Numbered from the stretch's first letter, positions 23,522 through 36,533 are shown. The stretch: DNA of 64,000 nt from Aldrovandia affinis (GCA_029706075.1 JAINUG010000174.1:124001-188000), one strand, 5' to 3'. Translations and numbers: made by a program. The notes: generated by a model from the letters alone, not told the origin.

Positions 23522-23865
23522 TATTCAAGCTTAGCAAAGAGAGAATAAGGGGGGATTTGATTGAGGTTTTTTAATTAACCTACCAAAGATTTTTGTGATT
23601 GAGTTCAGTTAGCAGAACAAGAGGGCACAGGTGGAAATGAGTTCAAGGCAAATTCTGCACTGGTATCAGGAAGTAATTTTTTATACAGAGAGTTGTCAAT
23701 GTGTGGAACATCTTACCAGATCATGTAGAAGCAGAGACACTTGGGGTATTCAAGTCCAGGCTTAATGCAGTACTGGATATTCTGTAGACTAGGAAATGAA
23801 AAGCCTAGTTGGGCCGAATGGCCTGTTGTTGTCATTATTTATTTTGGTGCTCTTATTATTATTGT
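23522..23865 (+). mobile_element. CR1/L2-like LINE, 3' end (C-terminal ORF2 plus tail)
   Basis: The translation gives KERIRGDLIEVF, then SRTRGHRWK, FFIQRVVNVWNILPDHVEAE and TLGVFKSRLN with two stops. This is the typical last ~90 residues of ORF2 in this family. The 3' UTR follows with gggccgaatggcctgttgtt, then an AT-rich tail of degenerate ttattatt repeats. It is 5'-truncated, as expected for target-primed insertion. The same family occurs on the minus strand at 34645-34822. Confidence 0.82.
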
Positions 23866-26662
23866 GTCTTCTAATTTCTCAGTAAACTTGATTACATGCA
23901 TATATACATGTATTGTCTTAGCTAAAAATAATTTCAATATTATGAAATTATGAAATGATATAATTTATATTAGTAATATTAAAATGAACCCATATGGGGA
24001 TAAATACATGTTTGACAAGCATTGCATTGTTGTTACCACTTTTGATGCTGGAGTAACAGCCTTGCGTCATTGATGGTATGATTGAAGCTCTGCTTAAATC
24101 TGCTGCAAACATAATTCCTGCCTGACCTGCATCTTCATACCAATTCATTGACATCTTGGACAGAAATTGCTAGCCTGTTGCACCCTTTATGACTTACAGT
24201 AGCAATTATCTATAAAACAGCTCTCTCAATGTATACTCAAGTCATCCTTGTTGACGCTCCTAACTTTTTGCCATTCTATTGTGCACAGTTTTAAGATATA
24301 AATGATTGGAATTACTTTGTGGCTGCTTATTACAAGCACACTGCAAGTCTGCACTACAGACACTGCATGAGAAAAACAATCTTGTTTGCAGTGACTCACA
24401 GTACATACAGTATCCTTTTGATAGCAGGAATGTGCCCTCTGGTGGACAAATCCTTCAACAACACCACCAGCATGATTGACACTCATGTAATTGGTGTTCA
24501 GTGAGTTGAAGTGCACAATTTTGTTCCTCAGGGTTTGGTTTGGGCTCAAGGTTTGTTTATTGAGCAGCATCGCGGAGGGGAAAAATAACAAGGTGTTAAG
24601 GTGGCCGTAAGCTTCAGCTGGGAGAGTGTTGCTCTGAGCTAATTACCAGGGCTGGATTTGAGAGTGTGAGACAGGGAGGCTCTGGTCTCTGCTTCTTTAA
24701 TGAGGCAGTATACAGGGAGGGAGAGCAGAACATTCTTGAAAATTCTTGTGTTTTAATGCCTTGCCCTTCTAAGATTTGATGGTAGGCCAGAAATGAGTGT
24801 GCCAGCAAAACTTATCCCACCATAACATAAGTAATATGGCCACTACCCAGGGGTTTAACGATTCATCGATTCAATCAAGTTAAATTTAAACTAAAGTGAC
24901 TTGTATTGGTTATGCCTTGCCCTTCTAAGATTTGATGGTAAGATTTGTACATGAAAGCTCTTGTCTGCTGGTGTATAAAGTGACTTGAGACTTAATTTGA
25001 TTGTGGCCAGCTACTTAAGTCAGCCACAAGTTTATAGTAGATGTTAGCCAGCTAACATTAGGTGCATGAGTGTTCGCTAGCCAACGAGATGGGTCACAGG
25101 CTTGTAAAGAAAACATCTTGTACAATCAGTTAATTCATCGTGCAAAGACAATGCAAATAACGAGTTAGCAAATGTTTGTTTAAATATCAAAGAACTCGTT
25201 TGGTCTTGAAGTATGTGCACCGTCCCTTTGTGCAACAGGTTAATTGTGAAGGAAACGGGTACACAGAGATACAGGGTGCGATCGCAATAAATGTGGTGAT
25301 AAAAGCCAATCCTGTGATTGATTTAATTCCGTGTGAGTCAACAGATCCAACAGCAAATGTCTAATTACTTATGTGTAGGGTTCCACCTCAAGCATGACAA
25401 AATAAGGAATGTGTCTTACTTTCCATTTATTTAAAGTTAAAGGTGCTATATGCAGCTTTCCCCCATGGAATTATCATTAAATAACCATGACTATCATTAG
25501 TTATGATACACTGACAGTCTGTGACAGTGTGTGCACCTCCTGAGACCCTGCCCTTCTGCCTGAATGTTTGGGATGTTTTTGGGTGTATACCATTTCTTGT
25601 AGGTGTGTAACCTATGGCTTTACAAGGGTGTGGCCACTGGGGCAGTCAAGCAGCAGCATTTCATTGTTTCTCAGTGCAACAATGATGGATTGTAAGAAAA
25701 GGAAATACAGTGATGCAGAACTGCTTGGGAGCTACATCCACAATAGCTGAATCGTATCGCTGTTAAAACCAATCGAATAAAACCCTTACTACTCTCTGGC
25801 AATTCAGAGGTTGCAGGTTCACATTCTATTGTGCAGAATTTCTTTTCCCAGCAGAATGTCACTTTTCCTTGCAGAATGAATGATTATTGCTTTCATGCTT
25901 CATTTGTCTACTTTAAATAGATGAAAATGCATGGCTGTTGCTCTTTGCTGTCAGCAGGTTCACTTAAGATCTAGACACGTGTTCAGTTCTCTTCATTCAT
26001 TAAAACCATTCAAAGCATACTGGCCCATCAACTATGTGCTGTACGGGTTAGCTTGGCCCTGTCAAGACTGTGATCATTACCATCTGCCAGAAATTCCATG
26101 AAAGCTACAATACATTTCAAAATCACGGAAGACCCACGCAACAGCAATGAGATCACATCAGTAAGTAATGAGAGTGAGACAGCCATCCCTTGTTTGGAGT
26201 AAAAAAAACTTTGGTACAAAGACCGAAAAGACATGCTTCCCGGCCAAGTGGAGCAGTTAGTCCGACACGGAAACTTCCAGAAAAGCTGCATGCTGACAGA
26301 CGTAGTTTTTCTGCACATAACGAGAAGCAATTTTACATGTTTAATGACGATCATTGATCACGGACAATTTTGCACCTAAAAACATCAAATTAAGAAGCAA
26401 CAGGATATTTGCGAAAACTACATAAGACCAAAGGTTTCTGACTAACAAGACAAGCTGAGAGAGAGCATTTGGCAGTGAGCAGCTAATGTAGGCAGCCAAC
26501 ATTAGGCATATCTTGTTTAACATTATTATCATAATTGTACGACAGGTAGAAATAACAAAAAAGTACTAAGAAAAATAATACTTTTGTATTAATACTTAAT
26601 GCAGCCATGTCTAGACATGTGACACATGGCTACACCTTCATACACGTGTCATAAAATATTAA
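23866..26662. other. No gene seen; contains a 29-bp direct repeat
   Basis: Bases 24756-24784 and 24912-24940 are identical (atgccttgcccttctaagat and nine more). Between them lies a hAT-like end motif, aggggtttaacgattcatcg. No exon or other element is recognised. Confidence 0.4.
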
Positions 26663-26674
26663 AAGTGAATGAAG

Positions 26675-26954
26675 AGGGGGCCTTGGGTGGTGTAGAGGTA
26701 AAGGCATTCTTCCGGAATGCAGGTTGCCCACTGCGGCCGTGGTTCAAAACCCAGCTGTAGCAGCCCTGCTCTGGCTGAGAGACCCGTCGGGGGCGACGAT
26801 TGGCTGACCGCCCCAGAGGGAGGGGGGAGGGAGAGCTGGCTTGACTACGGACTCATGGGGGAGGGTAAATTGAAAGAAATAGAGGGCGTAATTGGCTACC
26901 AAATTGGGAGAAAAATGGGGAACAAATCTGAAACAAATTTTTTTTTTTTTTTTT
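26675..26954 (+). mobile_element. tRNA-headed SINE, family A, full length with 12-bp target duplication
   Basis: The head has A-box-like tggtgtagaggtaaaggc and B box ggttcaaaaccc (26741-26752). The body carries cgacgattggctgaccgccc. The tail reads gtaattggctaccaaattgg-gagaaaaatgggg and ends in a run of T, which matches an RNA polymerase III terminator. Duplications aagtgaatgaag lie at 26663-26674 and 26955-26966. Confidence 0.93.
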
Positions 26955-26984
26955 AAGTGAATGAAGCTCTAAGTGACGAATTTA

Positions 26985-27147
26985 CGCTCAGAACCCCTTT
27001 AGGAGTAACAGTTGCACCCTTGAGCAAGGCACTTAACCTTAATTACTTCAGAAAAATACTCAGATGTATAAATGGGGTAGTACTGTACATTTGAAAATGT
27101 TTAAGCTGGGTAACGCTCTCTGAATAAAGGCGTCTGCTAAACAAATA
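26985..27147 (+). mobile_element. Degenerate SINE with 'cccttgagcaaggcacttaa' core
   Basis: The core gttgcacccttgagcaaggc-acttaacc is followed by tgtataaatgg and a worn tail (aacgctctctgaataaaggc-gtctgctaaac). The same plan is intact at 45983-46186. The head is eroded. Confidence 0.7.
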
Positions 27148-27550
27148 AACAATGTCATTGGAAAGTAATACCTCCAAAGCAAAATGAGACAAATACACTC
27201 TATTGCTATTTTAAAAAAGGCTCTAGTCTGACTGCAAAGTACTAAATGAGCATTGGCTACTTCTAAACAGCCAAAGATGTAGCCAGTATTCATAACTCAA
27301 AACACACTTGTGTCAGTGTAAAATGTAATTTAATAGCCTGTTGTTAATGCATTAGGAACTGCAGACGATAGGACAGAAAATAACTTTTATCGCACCTTTG
27401 AATAACCCCTCCATTACATTCTTTCGTAGGTTGGTTGGGGAGGAAGTTGAGGTGGCTTTGAAACAAGAACCCTGTGAGTAAAAAATAAATAACTTGTTAC
27501 AGACGGAAAGATTAAGTCAAAATTAATTAATCTTTTTTTTTTTTTTTTAA
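27148..27550. other. No gene seen
   Basis: Unassigned, with a run of about 17 T at 27532-27548 just before the Penelope-like element. Confidence 0.4.
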
Positions 27551-29130
27551 TGTGAAAAAGGTGCTGGTATTGCTTTGCGGGATACTTCTGATTATATGAA
27601 GAAGATTAGTGAAATCTCTGTATCAGATCGACAGATGATTATAGTTTAATCTCGATTATCGTTTAACTTGTAACTTTAAGATAGAACGCAGTTTGATTCA
27701 ATGATTCAATAATTGGACTTACTAAAGAACTGGCTTTCAGAGAAAGAATTCAAGTGTTGTACTATTGAATTTCCATTAACTTTTGTAATTTATGGCCTAC
27801 AGAAGGTCCACAAATCCTTGGTCAATTGTCCTCTAAGGTCCATTGTCTCAGGAGTTGGCTCCTTAACACAGATAATTTAAGGAGCATCATATCCAACCAT
27901 TGGTAACAAAATGATCTTCATATATTGACTCAAAAAACTTTGATTAAAATTAGAGATAATGGTTGGCCAAAGCTGAAAAGCTGAGTGTTTAATGGAGGAG
28001 ATTAGTTACATTGGATGTTACTTCCTAATATACCAATGTTCCTAATGGAGCAGGGCTAGATGCATTATCGTATTGTCTTCCAAAATGTGAAAAGTGTCAT
28101 CCCCCATAAAATTACATTTCAAAACTAATACATTTCATTCTGTCAAAGAACCATTTTCTATTTTACGAAAAGTACTATTTTCTGCAAACACATAGTACTG
28201 CGGTGGGGGGGAAAAAGTTTAGACTCCACACATTTTCTTGATGTTCAGCTGATTAGTAATTCTGATATATTTAGACTTACTGTCTACAGAAAATACACAG
28301 ATAAAGCAATGTATTGCTAGCAGACAGGCAGTCACCCCCTTCCCTTGAAAAAAAGTTTACCGATTATCCAATTATATCGGCCATGCAGAATTTGCTGTTC
28401 TGACACTGAATTTGGTAAAGTCTGAGACAATGGTACAGTGTTTCAGGGAAAGAAAGTATCCAGAAAACTGTCTCTCTGATAGAGAGAATAGAGAACACTG
28501 CAAGGGATCACATTTTCAAAGGGAAGCGTAAAGCTTCAAAACCCTTCTCTGTTAACTATGTGCTGACTTTTAACTCATCTAGTCGCACTATCAGATCCAC
28601 AGTTCAGAAACACTGTCACATCCTGTCATCTGATAAGACTCTTAATAATGTTTTTCGACATCCTCCCCTTTTTACTTTTTACGAGATCAAGAAATATCAG
28701 GGACAGACTTGAAAGGGGCAGACTGAAAGCAGATGTATACACATCTTAGAGACAAAAGCATTTTACAAAGGCTAATTTCCCATGCAGATCATATGCCTGG
28801 TGCCAGAATATGGTCAAAACAAAGCCTTGCCCTGTAACTAACAAATATATGACATTAAATCCTGTATGACTTGTGATACTACTCGTGTGATCTATGTACT
28901 TTTTTACGCATAAGGTTTGCATTAATGAACATCGCCTGTGGCTTGGCACTTTATCAAATCAGGTCACAAGTTTGAGGAACTCAAATGCATTGGTATGGAG
29001 AAGATTTGGCCTAACTGGAGAGGTGGTGAAATTGGAAAACAATTACTGAAACGAGCGTCTTTCTGGATTTTGTATTAAATCATTCTCCGATGGAATTAAT
29101 GAAGAGTTGGACCCAGTTCCTTACTTGTGA
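27551..29130 (+). mobile_element. Penelope-like retroelement, decayed RT plus GIY-YIG-like region
   Basis: Short peptides in several frames follow the Penelope polyprotein order. They are KKGAGIALRDTSDYM (27557 on), then YGLQKVHKSL and RSIVSGVGSL (27790-27860), matching the PKIHK and GRPIVSG blocks. DVTSLYTNVPNGAGLDALSY lies at 28012, FLFYEKYYFLQTHSTAVG near 28150-28205 and FLDVQLISN...RLTVYRKYTDK near 28230-28310. RFRQRGYP-like and HCHILSSDKTLNNVFRHPP blocks lie at 28440-28680. A C-terminal INEHRLWLGTLSNQVTSL and GFCIKSFSDGINEEL are typical of the end of the GIY-YIG endonuclease domain. Dozens of stops and shifts are present, so it is long dead. No terminal repeats were found. Penelope-like elements are rarer than LINEs, so the match is informative. 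Confidence 0.8.
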
Positions 29131-29914
29131 AAGGCATCCTGTGTTTATTGTATAAATAATGATTATTGATTTGACTGACATATGAATGGTCTTTTGATCT
29201 GTTTTCAGTCTGATTGCATCTTTACATAAGATTGTTACTGCCCATTGTAGTGTTGTTAATGAATTGTCTTGAAAGCATATCAACATTTCTTCACAGTACA
29301 CAGAAATGTTCTGAATGTGGACTGCAAAGATTGCACATATCACAACAAAGCCATTGAACTAATTCTGTGTAAACAGCCCAAATCCTTATTTATATACTTT
29401 TCATGGTCCATTACTGGCTATTGATCCATAAATTGGTGAAATGTAATTCCGCGAGTCATAGGTTTTCACTTGATCCCATCTTTTGAGCCTTAAATTAAAA
29501 TGATTTGAGAAAAAACAACACACACATACAAATAATTTTATAACAATTTGTTATGCGCTTCATTTGATGCATGCAAAAGTGACTTTTTTTATGTAATAGA
29601 AAATGTTCTATTTTACAGTTTAATCAAAGTATTGTGACTTTTGCACACAACATGCATTGTTCCTGAATCTGTCAAAATGTCTATTTCTTTTTATAAGAGG
29701 TATCTGCTATCTCTGTACTGACAGTGAGCTGCTATGGCATGTGCACTAGGTGGCTGAAAGGTATAGTAGACAAAACCAGGAGTAAAAGCAAACATCATGA
29801 CAGCGCCCTACAAATTTGCCAAGAAAGTTGTGGATGATTATGTCAGAAACTCACCCGTTATTCCACGGAAAGAGAATGCAAAATTCTTATGATTTAAAAG
29901 AAAAAAAAGTTTCC
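29131..29914. other. No gene seen
   Basis: AT-rich unassigned sequence. Confidence 0.4.
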
Positions 29915-30165
29915 CCCATTTTTCTTCCCAATTTGGAATCACAATTGTGTCTCTTGAGTCCCGTCCAACCTTCACCTCACCCAAGGAACACTGCTGTTGA
30001 AGCGTGTGCACTGCTCTGATTCCTGAGCAGCAGAGTACCTTATACTCTACTGGCCACACAGTACTACAGGAGAGCAGGCGCTGATTGGAGGAGAGGCGTA
30101 TCTCTCACTGAGGACTATTTGTTGCCTGTGGGCATCTGATCTTTTGTTGGGCTGAGCTAATACAG
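29915..30165 (-). mobile_element. SINE, family B (copy 2)
   Basis: It aligns with 3900-4165. Shared landmarks are ttcttcccaatttggaatca at the tail end (plus view), gtgtgcactgctctgat, tactacaggagagcaggcgc and ggaggagaggcgtatctc. No clear B box is visible on the minus strand. The family is defined here by two copies and by a tail related to family A. Confidence 0.6.
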
Positions 30166-32289
30166 TGGTAACCAGTGCTTAATTTGTGCCGGCAACCAGT
30201 GTGCCAGTAACCAGTGCTTAACAGCCCCAGCAAATGCCAAGAATCCGATTTTGCGCCCCGGCAAATGTCTTACTCAGAATCAGAGCCCCAGGCTCATAAA
30301 ATAAACACCAGAGGTATTTTAACAGACTTAAAAACCTGAGAGCAGTTCGTGCTTTATTTCACAGAGACATTGGGAGAACAAGCAGCCCTTGAAGGGAGTT
30401 TTCAATGAATCATCCGCTCCTGTTCATACCCTTGTGGCTCCACTAGTGGTGAAACCAAGAATTACAACTCAGTCAAGTGCAAGTTTCATCGCTCCTGGGC
30501 CATATTCCTTATATTGGAATACCATTAGACGGACATAAATGCAGGGCCATATTCCTTATTTTGGAAAATGATCTCTTATTTTAATGAAAAATGGACCCCA
30601 AGAAGCCTGGCTAACTTGACCCCACCCTACACCTGGGGGGGGAAGTGTGTCCTTCTGCTCTGAACTCCCAGGTATAGTTTAACACCTCTGGCCCTGGTCT
30701 AGGCTATAGATCCCTTAAGAGAACTTCCATATACAACTTTCATTTTCCCCTAGTAATTATAGTTTACTAGCTAACACTAAAACATTCTCTCACAACATTT
30801 ATTTTTGAAACATTTAGCTATCACTAACATTACCTAGCTTACACACTGAAGCAGTTAGCATAATTAATCACACTGTGTTGCACAATGCTAGCAAGCAACT
30901 TTTTTCCTGCCTACTCCAGATGACGCTAGTGAGATATACTATGTCCATACTGTTCTATGGATGCTGCATTATTTTGTACTCTGTCTAATAAGTGGCAGTG
31001 GAAAACAAAAGCGTGTGAATGTAATACCAAACTGTGTGTACGATGTACAGTACAGCTTAGGTCATTACATTATTGGAAAACAGATACAGATGTCCACTCT
31101 TTTAGGACTTTTTAGGCATTTAAGACCACACTGATTTCACCTGTCAGTCTATAATTTAATCGATTAAAAACCTGTTGCTGAAGGAATAAATTGTAATATT
31201 GCACATTAGAGAATTAGTTGATCTAACTGATAAAAAAATCCTGGAATGTGAACATGGGACATTTATTCTCCATGGCATGCATAGCTATTTCTGACATAAT
31301 GTTGCTTTAGGGTCAGCACCAGGTTTGTTACGACCGATTTTAACAAGCCGTACCATACCTAAAAGACAGTGAACAAGCACCCATACCCGAGCCAGAATGG
31401 GTTTGGTTCTGTCCTGAAGTGGAAAAGCAGTATTACTGATATTACTGCTACTATCTAGCGCTAGACCTCTCAATAATCTTTAGTGACTTTACATGGGAAA
31501 ACACACACACTTAGGCCCCTTTAGCAATGAACTGAACCATGGTTTTGAAGTTGGGTCTTAATGTTCTCCCCCTTTATTTTAAAGCAGTAAGGATTTCAGA
31601 TAAGTTCTGCTACCGGATAGAGCTCACTAAGAGATTTTGATTGATGTGTAATACAAATTTTGACCCAAAATGTCACTTACACTTCTAATGCACGAAACCA
31701 GACAAGTATATGGGAATGGGAGGCCACCATGGGGCGGGCCTGGCCCCCTAGGCGCCAACCCTGTTCATAGTGAATGCATTTACTGACTGAACCACTTGGA
31801 AGCCTACATTCCTATGATGTTTTAGCAAAGTAGTGCCTGCTTAACTGTTAGACAAGGCTTCTTAAGATGGTGAGAGGGAAAGCTTTTAGAAAGCTTCAAC
31901 TTTCTGATTCTTACCACTTTCTTGATGCTATGTCTCTCCAACCACTATGCTCTACAGTGCACACTAAAACGTGGCAAGGCAGTCAGCGAATTCACATAGG
32001 TTTCTACATGAGTTGACCTTGGTTCTGATGAGGATATGAAATATTTAGTGAGAATAAACTTCTGGAATTCGTTTTTTTTGGAGAAAAGCAAAAAATAAAC
32101 AAATAAATCAATCAGAGTGCAACTTAACACTTACTCTTGAATTCCTCTGTTTGTGATGGATGAAGTATAAACTCCTGTCTTGAACAAAGTCACTTTGTGC
32201 TGCATAATGTAAACACTGAAGGCAAGTGATGGAATAGGGTCCCCAATGAATTTCAGTGTGTGCAGGAAGCTTTGTGTTATACCCTTGAT

Positions 32290-32291
<2 letters not shown>
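30166..32291. other. No gene seen; small direct repeats near 30170-30560
   Basis: taaccagtgcttaa occurs at 30170 and 30209, and gggccatattccttat at 30500 and 30544. These may be remnants of unrecognised elements. The first resembles hAT-type ends. Nothing coding is recognised. Confidence 0.4.

Positions 32292-32334
<43 letters not shown>
32292..32334. repeat. (AC)n microsatellite, ~21 units
   Basis: A pure CA tract of 43 bases, separated by about 110 bp from a longer tract in the same orientation. Confidence 0.97.
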
Positions 32335-32336
<2 letters not shown>

Positions 32337-32441
32337 CACTCAAGCCCGCTTGCACATACCTCCACACGGAGAGACACATGACCAACACAAAAGACACACA
32401 TACATACAAAGATGTGAACATACATGTTTCTCTCTCTGTCT

Positions 32442-32443
<2 letters not shown>

Positions 32444-32525
<82 letters not shown>
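32444..32525. repeat. (CA)41 microsatellite
   Basis: An uninterrupted 82-base CA tract. The surrounding 182-codon open frame is a His-Thr artefact of the repeat. Confidence 0.98.
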
Positions 32526-32526
<1 letters not shown>

Positions 32527-33414
32527 CAGGCATCTTGCCAGTGCGCAAAGTGAAACACTGCACCTCGTTTTTAATAAGGAACAGCTTTCTTATTAATAAC
32601 TGCAAACATGCAACATTGACCTTGCCTCTAGCAATATTTGGCTCATTTTTCTTTGCTTATGTAAGTGATGTGATTTGTGTCAAGAGGAGTTTGATTATTG
32701 TCCTCAACCCTTATTGTCCGAGGCCAGCTGGACAGGGCTGGAGGCCCAAGTGGGAGAGAAGCAGCTGTCAATGTGCCATTCAGTACAGTACAGCATATCA
32801 CACTTATCCTATAACAGCGCTTCTCAAACTGGACTCCTGGGACCCTTGGGGGCAAGCAAAGGAGCTCCAAGGTGTCCACGGAAAAATGAAAAATATTTTC
32901 CCTTTTTTGAATATTATATTATCATATTATAACTCCTATCTTACATATCTTTGGCGATATTGGGTTCATTGAAATTATATTGGATATTTATACTATACTA
33001 AATAGCTACATGTCCCTATATACAGGTAGTGAACAAACACGGAAACACAATATGCTTTGAAAGTGCCTATGTCACTGTGTGACGCACTGGCAACACATAG
33101 ACCGCAACCATGACAATTGTTATCTATTTCTCTATTGATCTCCCTGTTTTATAATAGTGTGCTCCAGAGCATCCTTACATTCTGTCTTATTTGTGTATAC
33201 GGCAACATGCGTGTCATAGATCGAAACGAGCTGTCAGACATGCTGGCAGAATCATTGGCAGCCATTAAGTGGTTGTAGTCGAACTCTAGTCCAACTTGAT
33301 GGCAAACAAAACAAAGCATATCATGGGTGATGAGTCACCCACTTCATGGGACTCTCTGTAGACACAGCAGGTGGGGCAGCAGCTGTCTCCTCCAGCACAA
33401 AATCAACACAAAGA
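32526..33414. other. No gene seen; hAT-like end at ~32817-32860
   Basis: cagcgcttctcaaactggac at 32816 resembles a hAT terminal repeat of the cagtgkttctcaa type, but no inverse partner was found nearby. Confidence 0.35.
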
Positions 33415-33730
33415 GGCGGGGTGATTCTTTTATCCCAGCTGCCATCAAACTGTATAACAGTTCTGTCTAGTTGTAATAAATGCACTTTGGCACTTTTAAT
33501 GACCTAAATGTACTGGGGTAGATGCATTTATGCACCGTAACAAATGGAATTTGCCCTGAATGTACTAGATTTTTATATGTGCCTTTTTCTCTATACTTTT
33601 TATTATTATTAATTTAAAAAAAAATGTTTTAATGTGTCTTGTGTAATGTGTTTAATATGTCTTAATGTGTATTGAAGCTGCCAAATGAATTTCCCTCTAG
33701 TGGGATAATAAAGCTCTTCAAATCTAGTCT
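33415..33730 (+). mobile_element. LINE-like 3' end fragment
   Basis: ttcttttatcccagctgcca followed by tcaaactgtataacag corresponds to the conserved last ORF2 residues (NSFYPxAIxLLN-like) of fish LINEs. An AT-rich 3' UTR follows, and the segment ends with gggataataaagctcttcaa, a typical LINE tail before target DNA. The exact clade is uncertain. Confidence 0.5.
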
Positions 33731-34029
33731 AATCGCCCGATTATGAACCAACCGGAATGACAGGGAAAGTTGAATGATTTTAGGGTCCCCAAAAACCTCA
33801 AATTCAGCTAATTGTAATAATGCGACCAAAAACATTATTACTGTCATTTATTATATGAATTATGATATGTTCAATAACTGAAATGTTAAAACATTTACAT
33901 GGAAATTAAATACAATGAACAGTACTAACATTTCCTGCATCGTACGCCAGTTCAGCATGCTTTATTTGTTTAAACTCATCCTGAAAAAAATATGAGATGT
34001 CATATAAACTATGAGAGATTCCATTGTAG

Positions 34030-34520
34030 TGGATTGTGTGTCTCCAGCCAGTCTGCACTTTTGTGGTGTATAGTGTTCCAACAGTGAAGGGTTCTGGTGG
34101 TGCCATAATGGCGTGGTCAATCATTACTTAATGGTACTGAGTGATCATCTTCATCCCACGTTAAAGCGTGTCTTTCAACATGACAATTCCCCCATCCACA
34201 GAGCATGAGTTGTCACCTAATGGTTTGAAGAGTAAGATACTGAGGTTGTCTATATGTCATGGCATTCTTAGTCACCAGATCTGAACTCAGTCAAGTATTT
34301 ATGGGATATTCTGGAATGATGCCTGAGATAGCTTCTTCCACTTCCAGCACTTAAGCCTGAGTTGATTGACTTAAACCTGGAAGAGTCCATGTCCTATTAC
34401 TCCTGTGGAATTATAGACACTGGTACCCTCTATGCCACAGGCTGTACTGTTCCAACTGGGCCAACATTCTACTAAGTGACTTTACATGGGTTTTTTAATT
34501 TTTTTGTTCACTACCTGTTG
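34030..34520 (+). mobile_element. Tc1-like transposase remnant (catalytic half)
   Basis: Translated pieces follow Tc1 order. VPTVKGSGGAIMAW lies at 34075-34115. FQHDNSPIHRAHE at 34180-34210 carries the second catalytic aspartate (the QxDNxPxH block). SHQI*TQSSIYGIFWNDA at 34270-34325 corresponds to the SPDLNPIExLWDIL block with the catalytic glutamate region. A C-terminal LKPELIDLNLEESMS tail follows. Stops interrupt it. The terminal repeats are not identified and the N-terminal half is absent. Confidence 0.7.
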
Positions 34521-34644
34521 ATCCATAATATAATGACATCACAATTATATGCACTGCTGCCTGTACTGTGAATATTTAACCATTTTATTGAGGTGGAGGT
34601 CTCTAGCCATAGTTTATAAATGAATGCCTTGAGATTAACATAAG

Positions 34645-34822
34645 AACATAAGAATACATAATGACAAGAACGGGCCATTCGGCCCATCTAGGCTCGTCAT
34701 GAGTATCTAGTACTACATCTGGCCTGGACTTGAATAGCCCAAGTGTTTCTGCCTCTACTACCCGACCTGGCAAGCTGTTCCAGGCATTAAAAAGGTTTGT
34801 GAATGCCTGTCCTACAGTACAA
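34645..34822 (-). mobile_element. CR1/L2-like LINE 3' end, same family as 23522-23865
   Basis: The minus strand encodes FNAWNSLPGRVVEAETLGLF-like residues. It continues into gatgggccgaatggcccgtt, then the tail cttatgttcttatg, a repeated octamer ending typical of this family. Strongly 5'-truncated (about 180 bp remain). Confidence 0.8.
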
Positions 34823-36265
34823 TTAAGTTAAATTGTGTTATGCATTTAATCACATCACTGTACTCTTAATGGCAAGCAGAACAAAATCATTTCTGGATTT
34901 TATCATTCAATAATTGTTCAAATCATTCACATTTTTAATTGTGTTGGGATGAACTTTTAACATAATATGGTGAAGTGCCTTCAGTAGAGGTTTGAACTTG
35001 AATTAAACTGGATCACTTAAAGTGTGCCAAGTCTAGATTGCGTACTCCTTGAATCTGCACACAGGGTGCCTTGGCAACACTGTGATTTCTGCAAATAAGC
35101 CTGAACGAACATAATTTTAAATAAATCTTATCTTCACCTGTGCATTGCTGCAGACACCTTCAACCGAGATAATTACAGGAGCCGTCAACAGAACTTCACA
35201 AATGAACTGTGGGGCTCTGGGTGCATGTGTGTCCCTCTGTAGGGGAAACGGGAACAGAACAATATCATCATGATTAGAAAGCAAAAGCAAGTGTCGGTGG
35301 TGAACAAAAACCCCTGAAAACAATGGCACTCAAATACAATACAGCATCAACCTAATTGTACAGTTACACCTGCTGCACATACATAAGCATTGGCCATATA
35401 CACACCAACCTACATAGCAAAGGAAGACTCCCAACCTGCCTGAAGGTACTCATTGTGCTTGGATGTGATTGTATTGTATTATATGGCAGCAGCACATTGA
35501 ATTAAATTGAGTTCAAAAACTCATGTCCAATTGCTTGTAATGGCCTGAGGAACCCTGCATGCTTTCTCAGTTGGATTCAGTCAGAGTTACAAACCTGCAA
35601 GCAACCTGTGCTGTGCAGCATGGAGTTGACTACCATCGACCTTTCCTGGGAAAGACGTAAAGCCCTCGAAGCCATTCAAAAGCTGGGCTGGACATGAAAC
35701 AGATCTGCCCACGTCACTGCAGCCAGCATTTCAGCCATCCCGACAGCCCACAACGTTCGTGGTGTGGTACGATCAGTCGAGAGTTTTAGTGCCTGGCTTT
35801 GCATATTTAAATAGGCTATCTTTAGTTCAGTAGCATGCCCCTACGTCTGTAATGCACTTTCCAGACTTGTTTGCATACATTGTAGTTTCATCTATATTTA
35901 GATTTCATGAATCAAATTAACCTCCCTAGCATGGATTCTGATCTAGAATTGGCTGTGCATTTTTGCTAATTATTCTTATTATAACAATCAGCTCCAAGTA
36001 CAATAATAGTCCTCTCACCCACTGAATACCCCACTGCCACTCCCGCTAAGCTGTAAGTTAATTCACCACTGTGGTAGGGGCATTGAAGCAGCCTGGGAGT
36101 GGGAGAGCACTGGAGCTGCAGGACATACAGTACGGCGATGAGACCATGCGGAAGAGGAAGCCAGCCATGTGAAATGACCCGTCTAATTTGAGTTAAATAT
36201 CTTATTCTTCCCAATAACTGATCTGCAGAGATTGATAACAACCCCCTGCTGTTTCTGTCATTGGG
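34823..36265. other. No gene seen
   Basis: Unassigned. Several short open frames show no family resemblance. Confidence 0.4.
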
Positions 36266-36307
36266 AGATGGGGGGTGGGGGGTTGGGGGTTTGATGGGGT
36301 CGTGGGG
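36266..36307 (+). repeat. G-run cluster, quadruplex-prone
   Basis: Five or more runs of at least four G (ggggggtggggggttggggg) lie within 42 bases on the plus strand. Confidence 0.75.
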
Positions 36308-36533
36308 TCCTGAGGCACTACTACATTCATGCCTTAGTGAGGCAGTGAATCACTTCCCCCACTTCCCAGCTCACATCCCACTGCTCGCAGAATCAATAAT
36401 CATTTATAGAAATGGAATGCAGTAGACAAATGAAAGTGCTCATTAAAACATATGACAGCAGGTCCAGTAGTGTGCCGTACACTGTGCGTGGCAATACTGT
36501 GTCCTCCCTGCCTACTTTCTGAGAGGATTTACA

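Noticed and set aside
32246-32972. Open frames of 97-182 codons
   Set aside because: They run through (CA)n tracts and are His-Thr or Cys-Val repeats in every frame, a microsatellite artefact.
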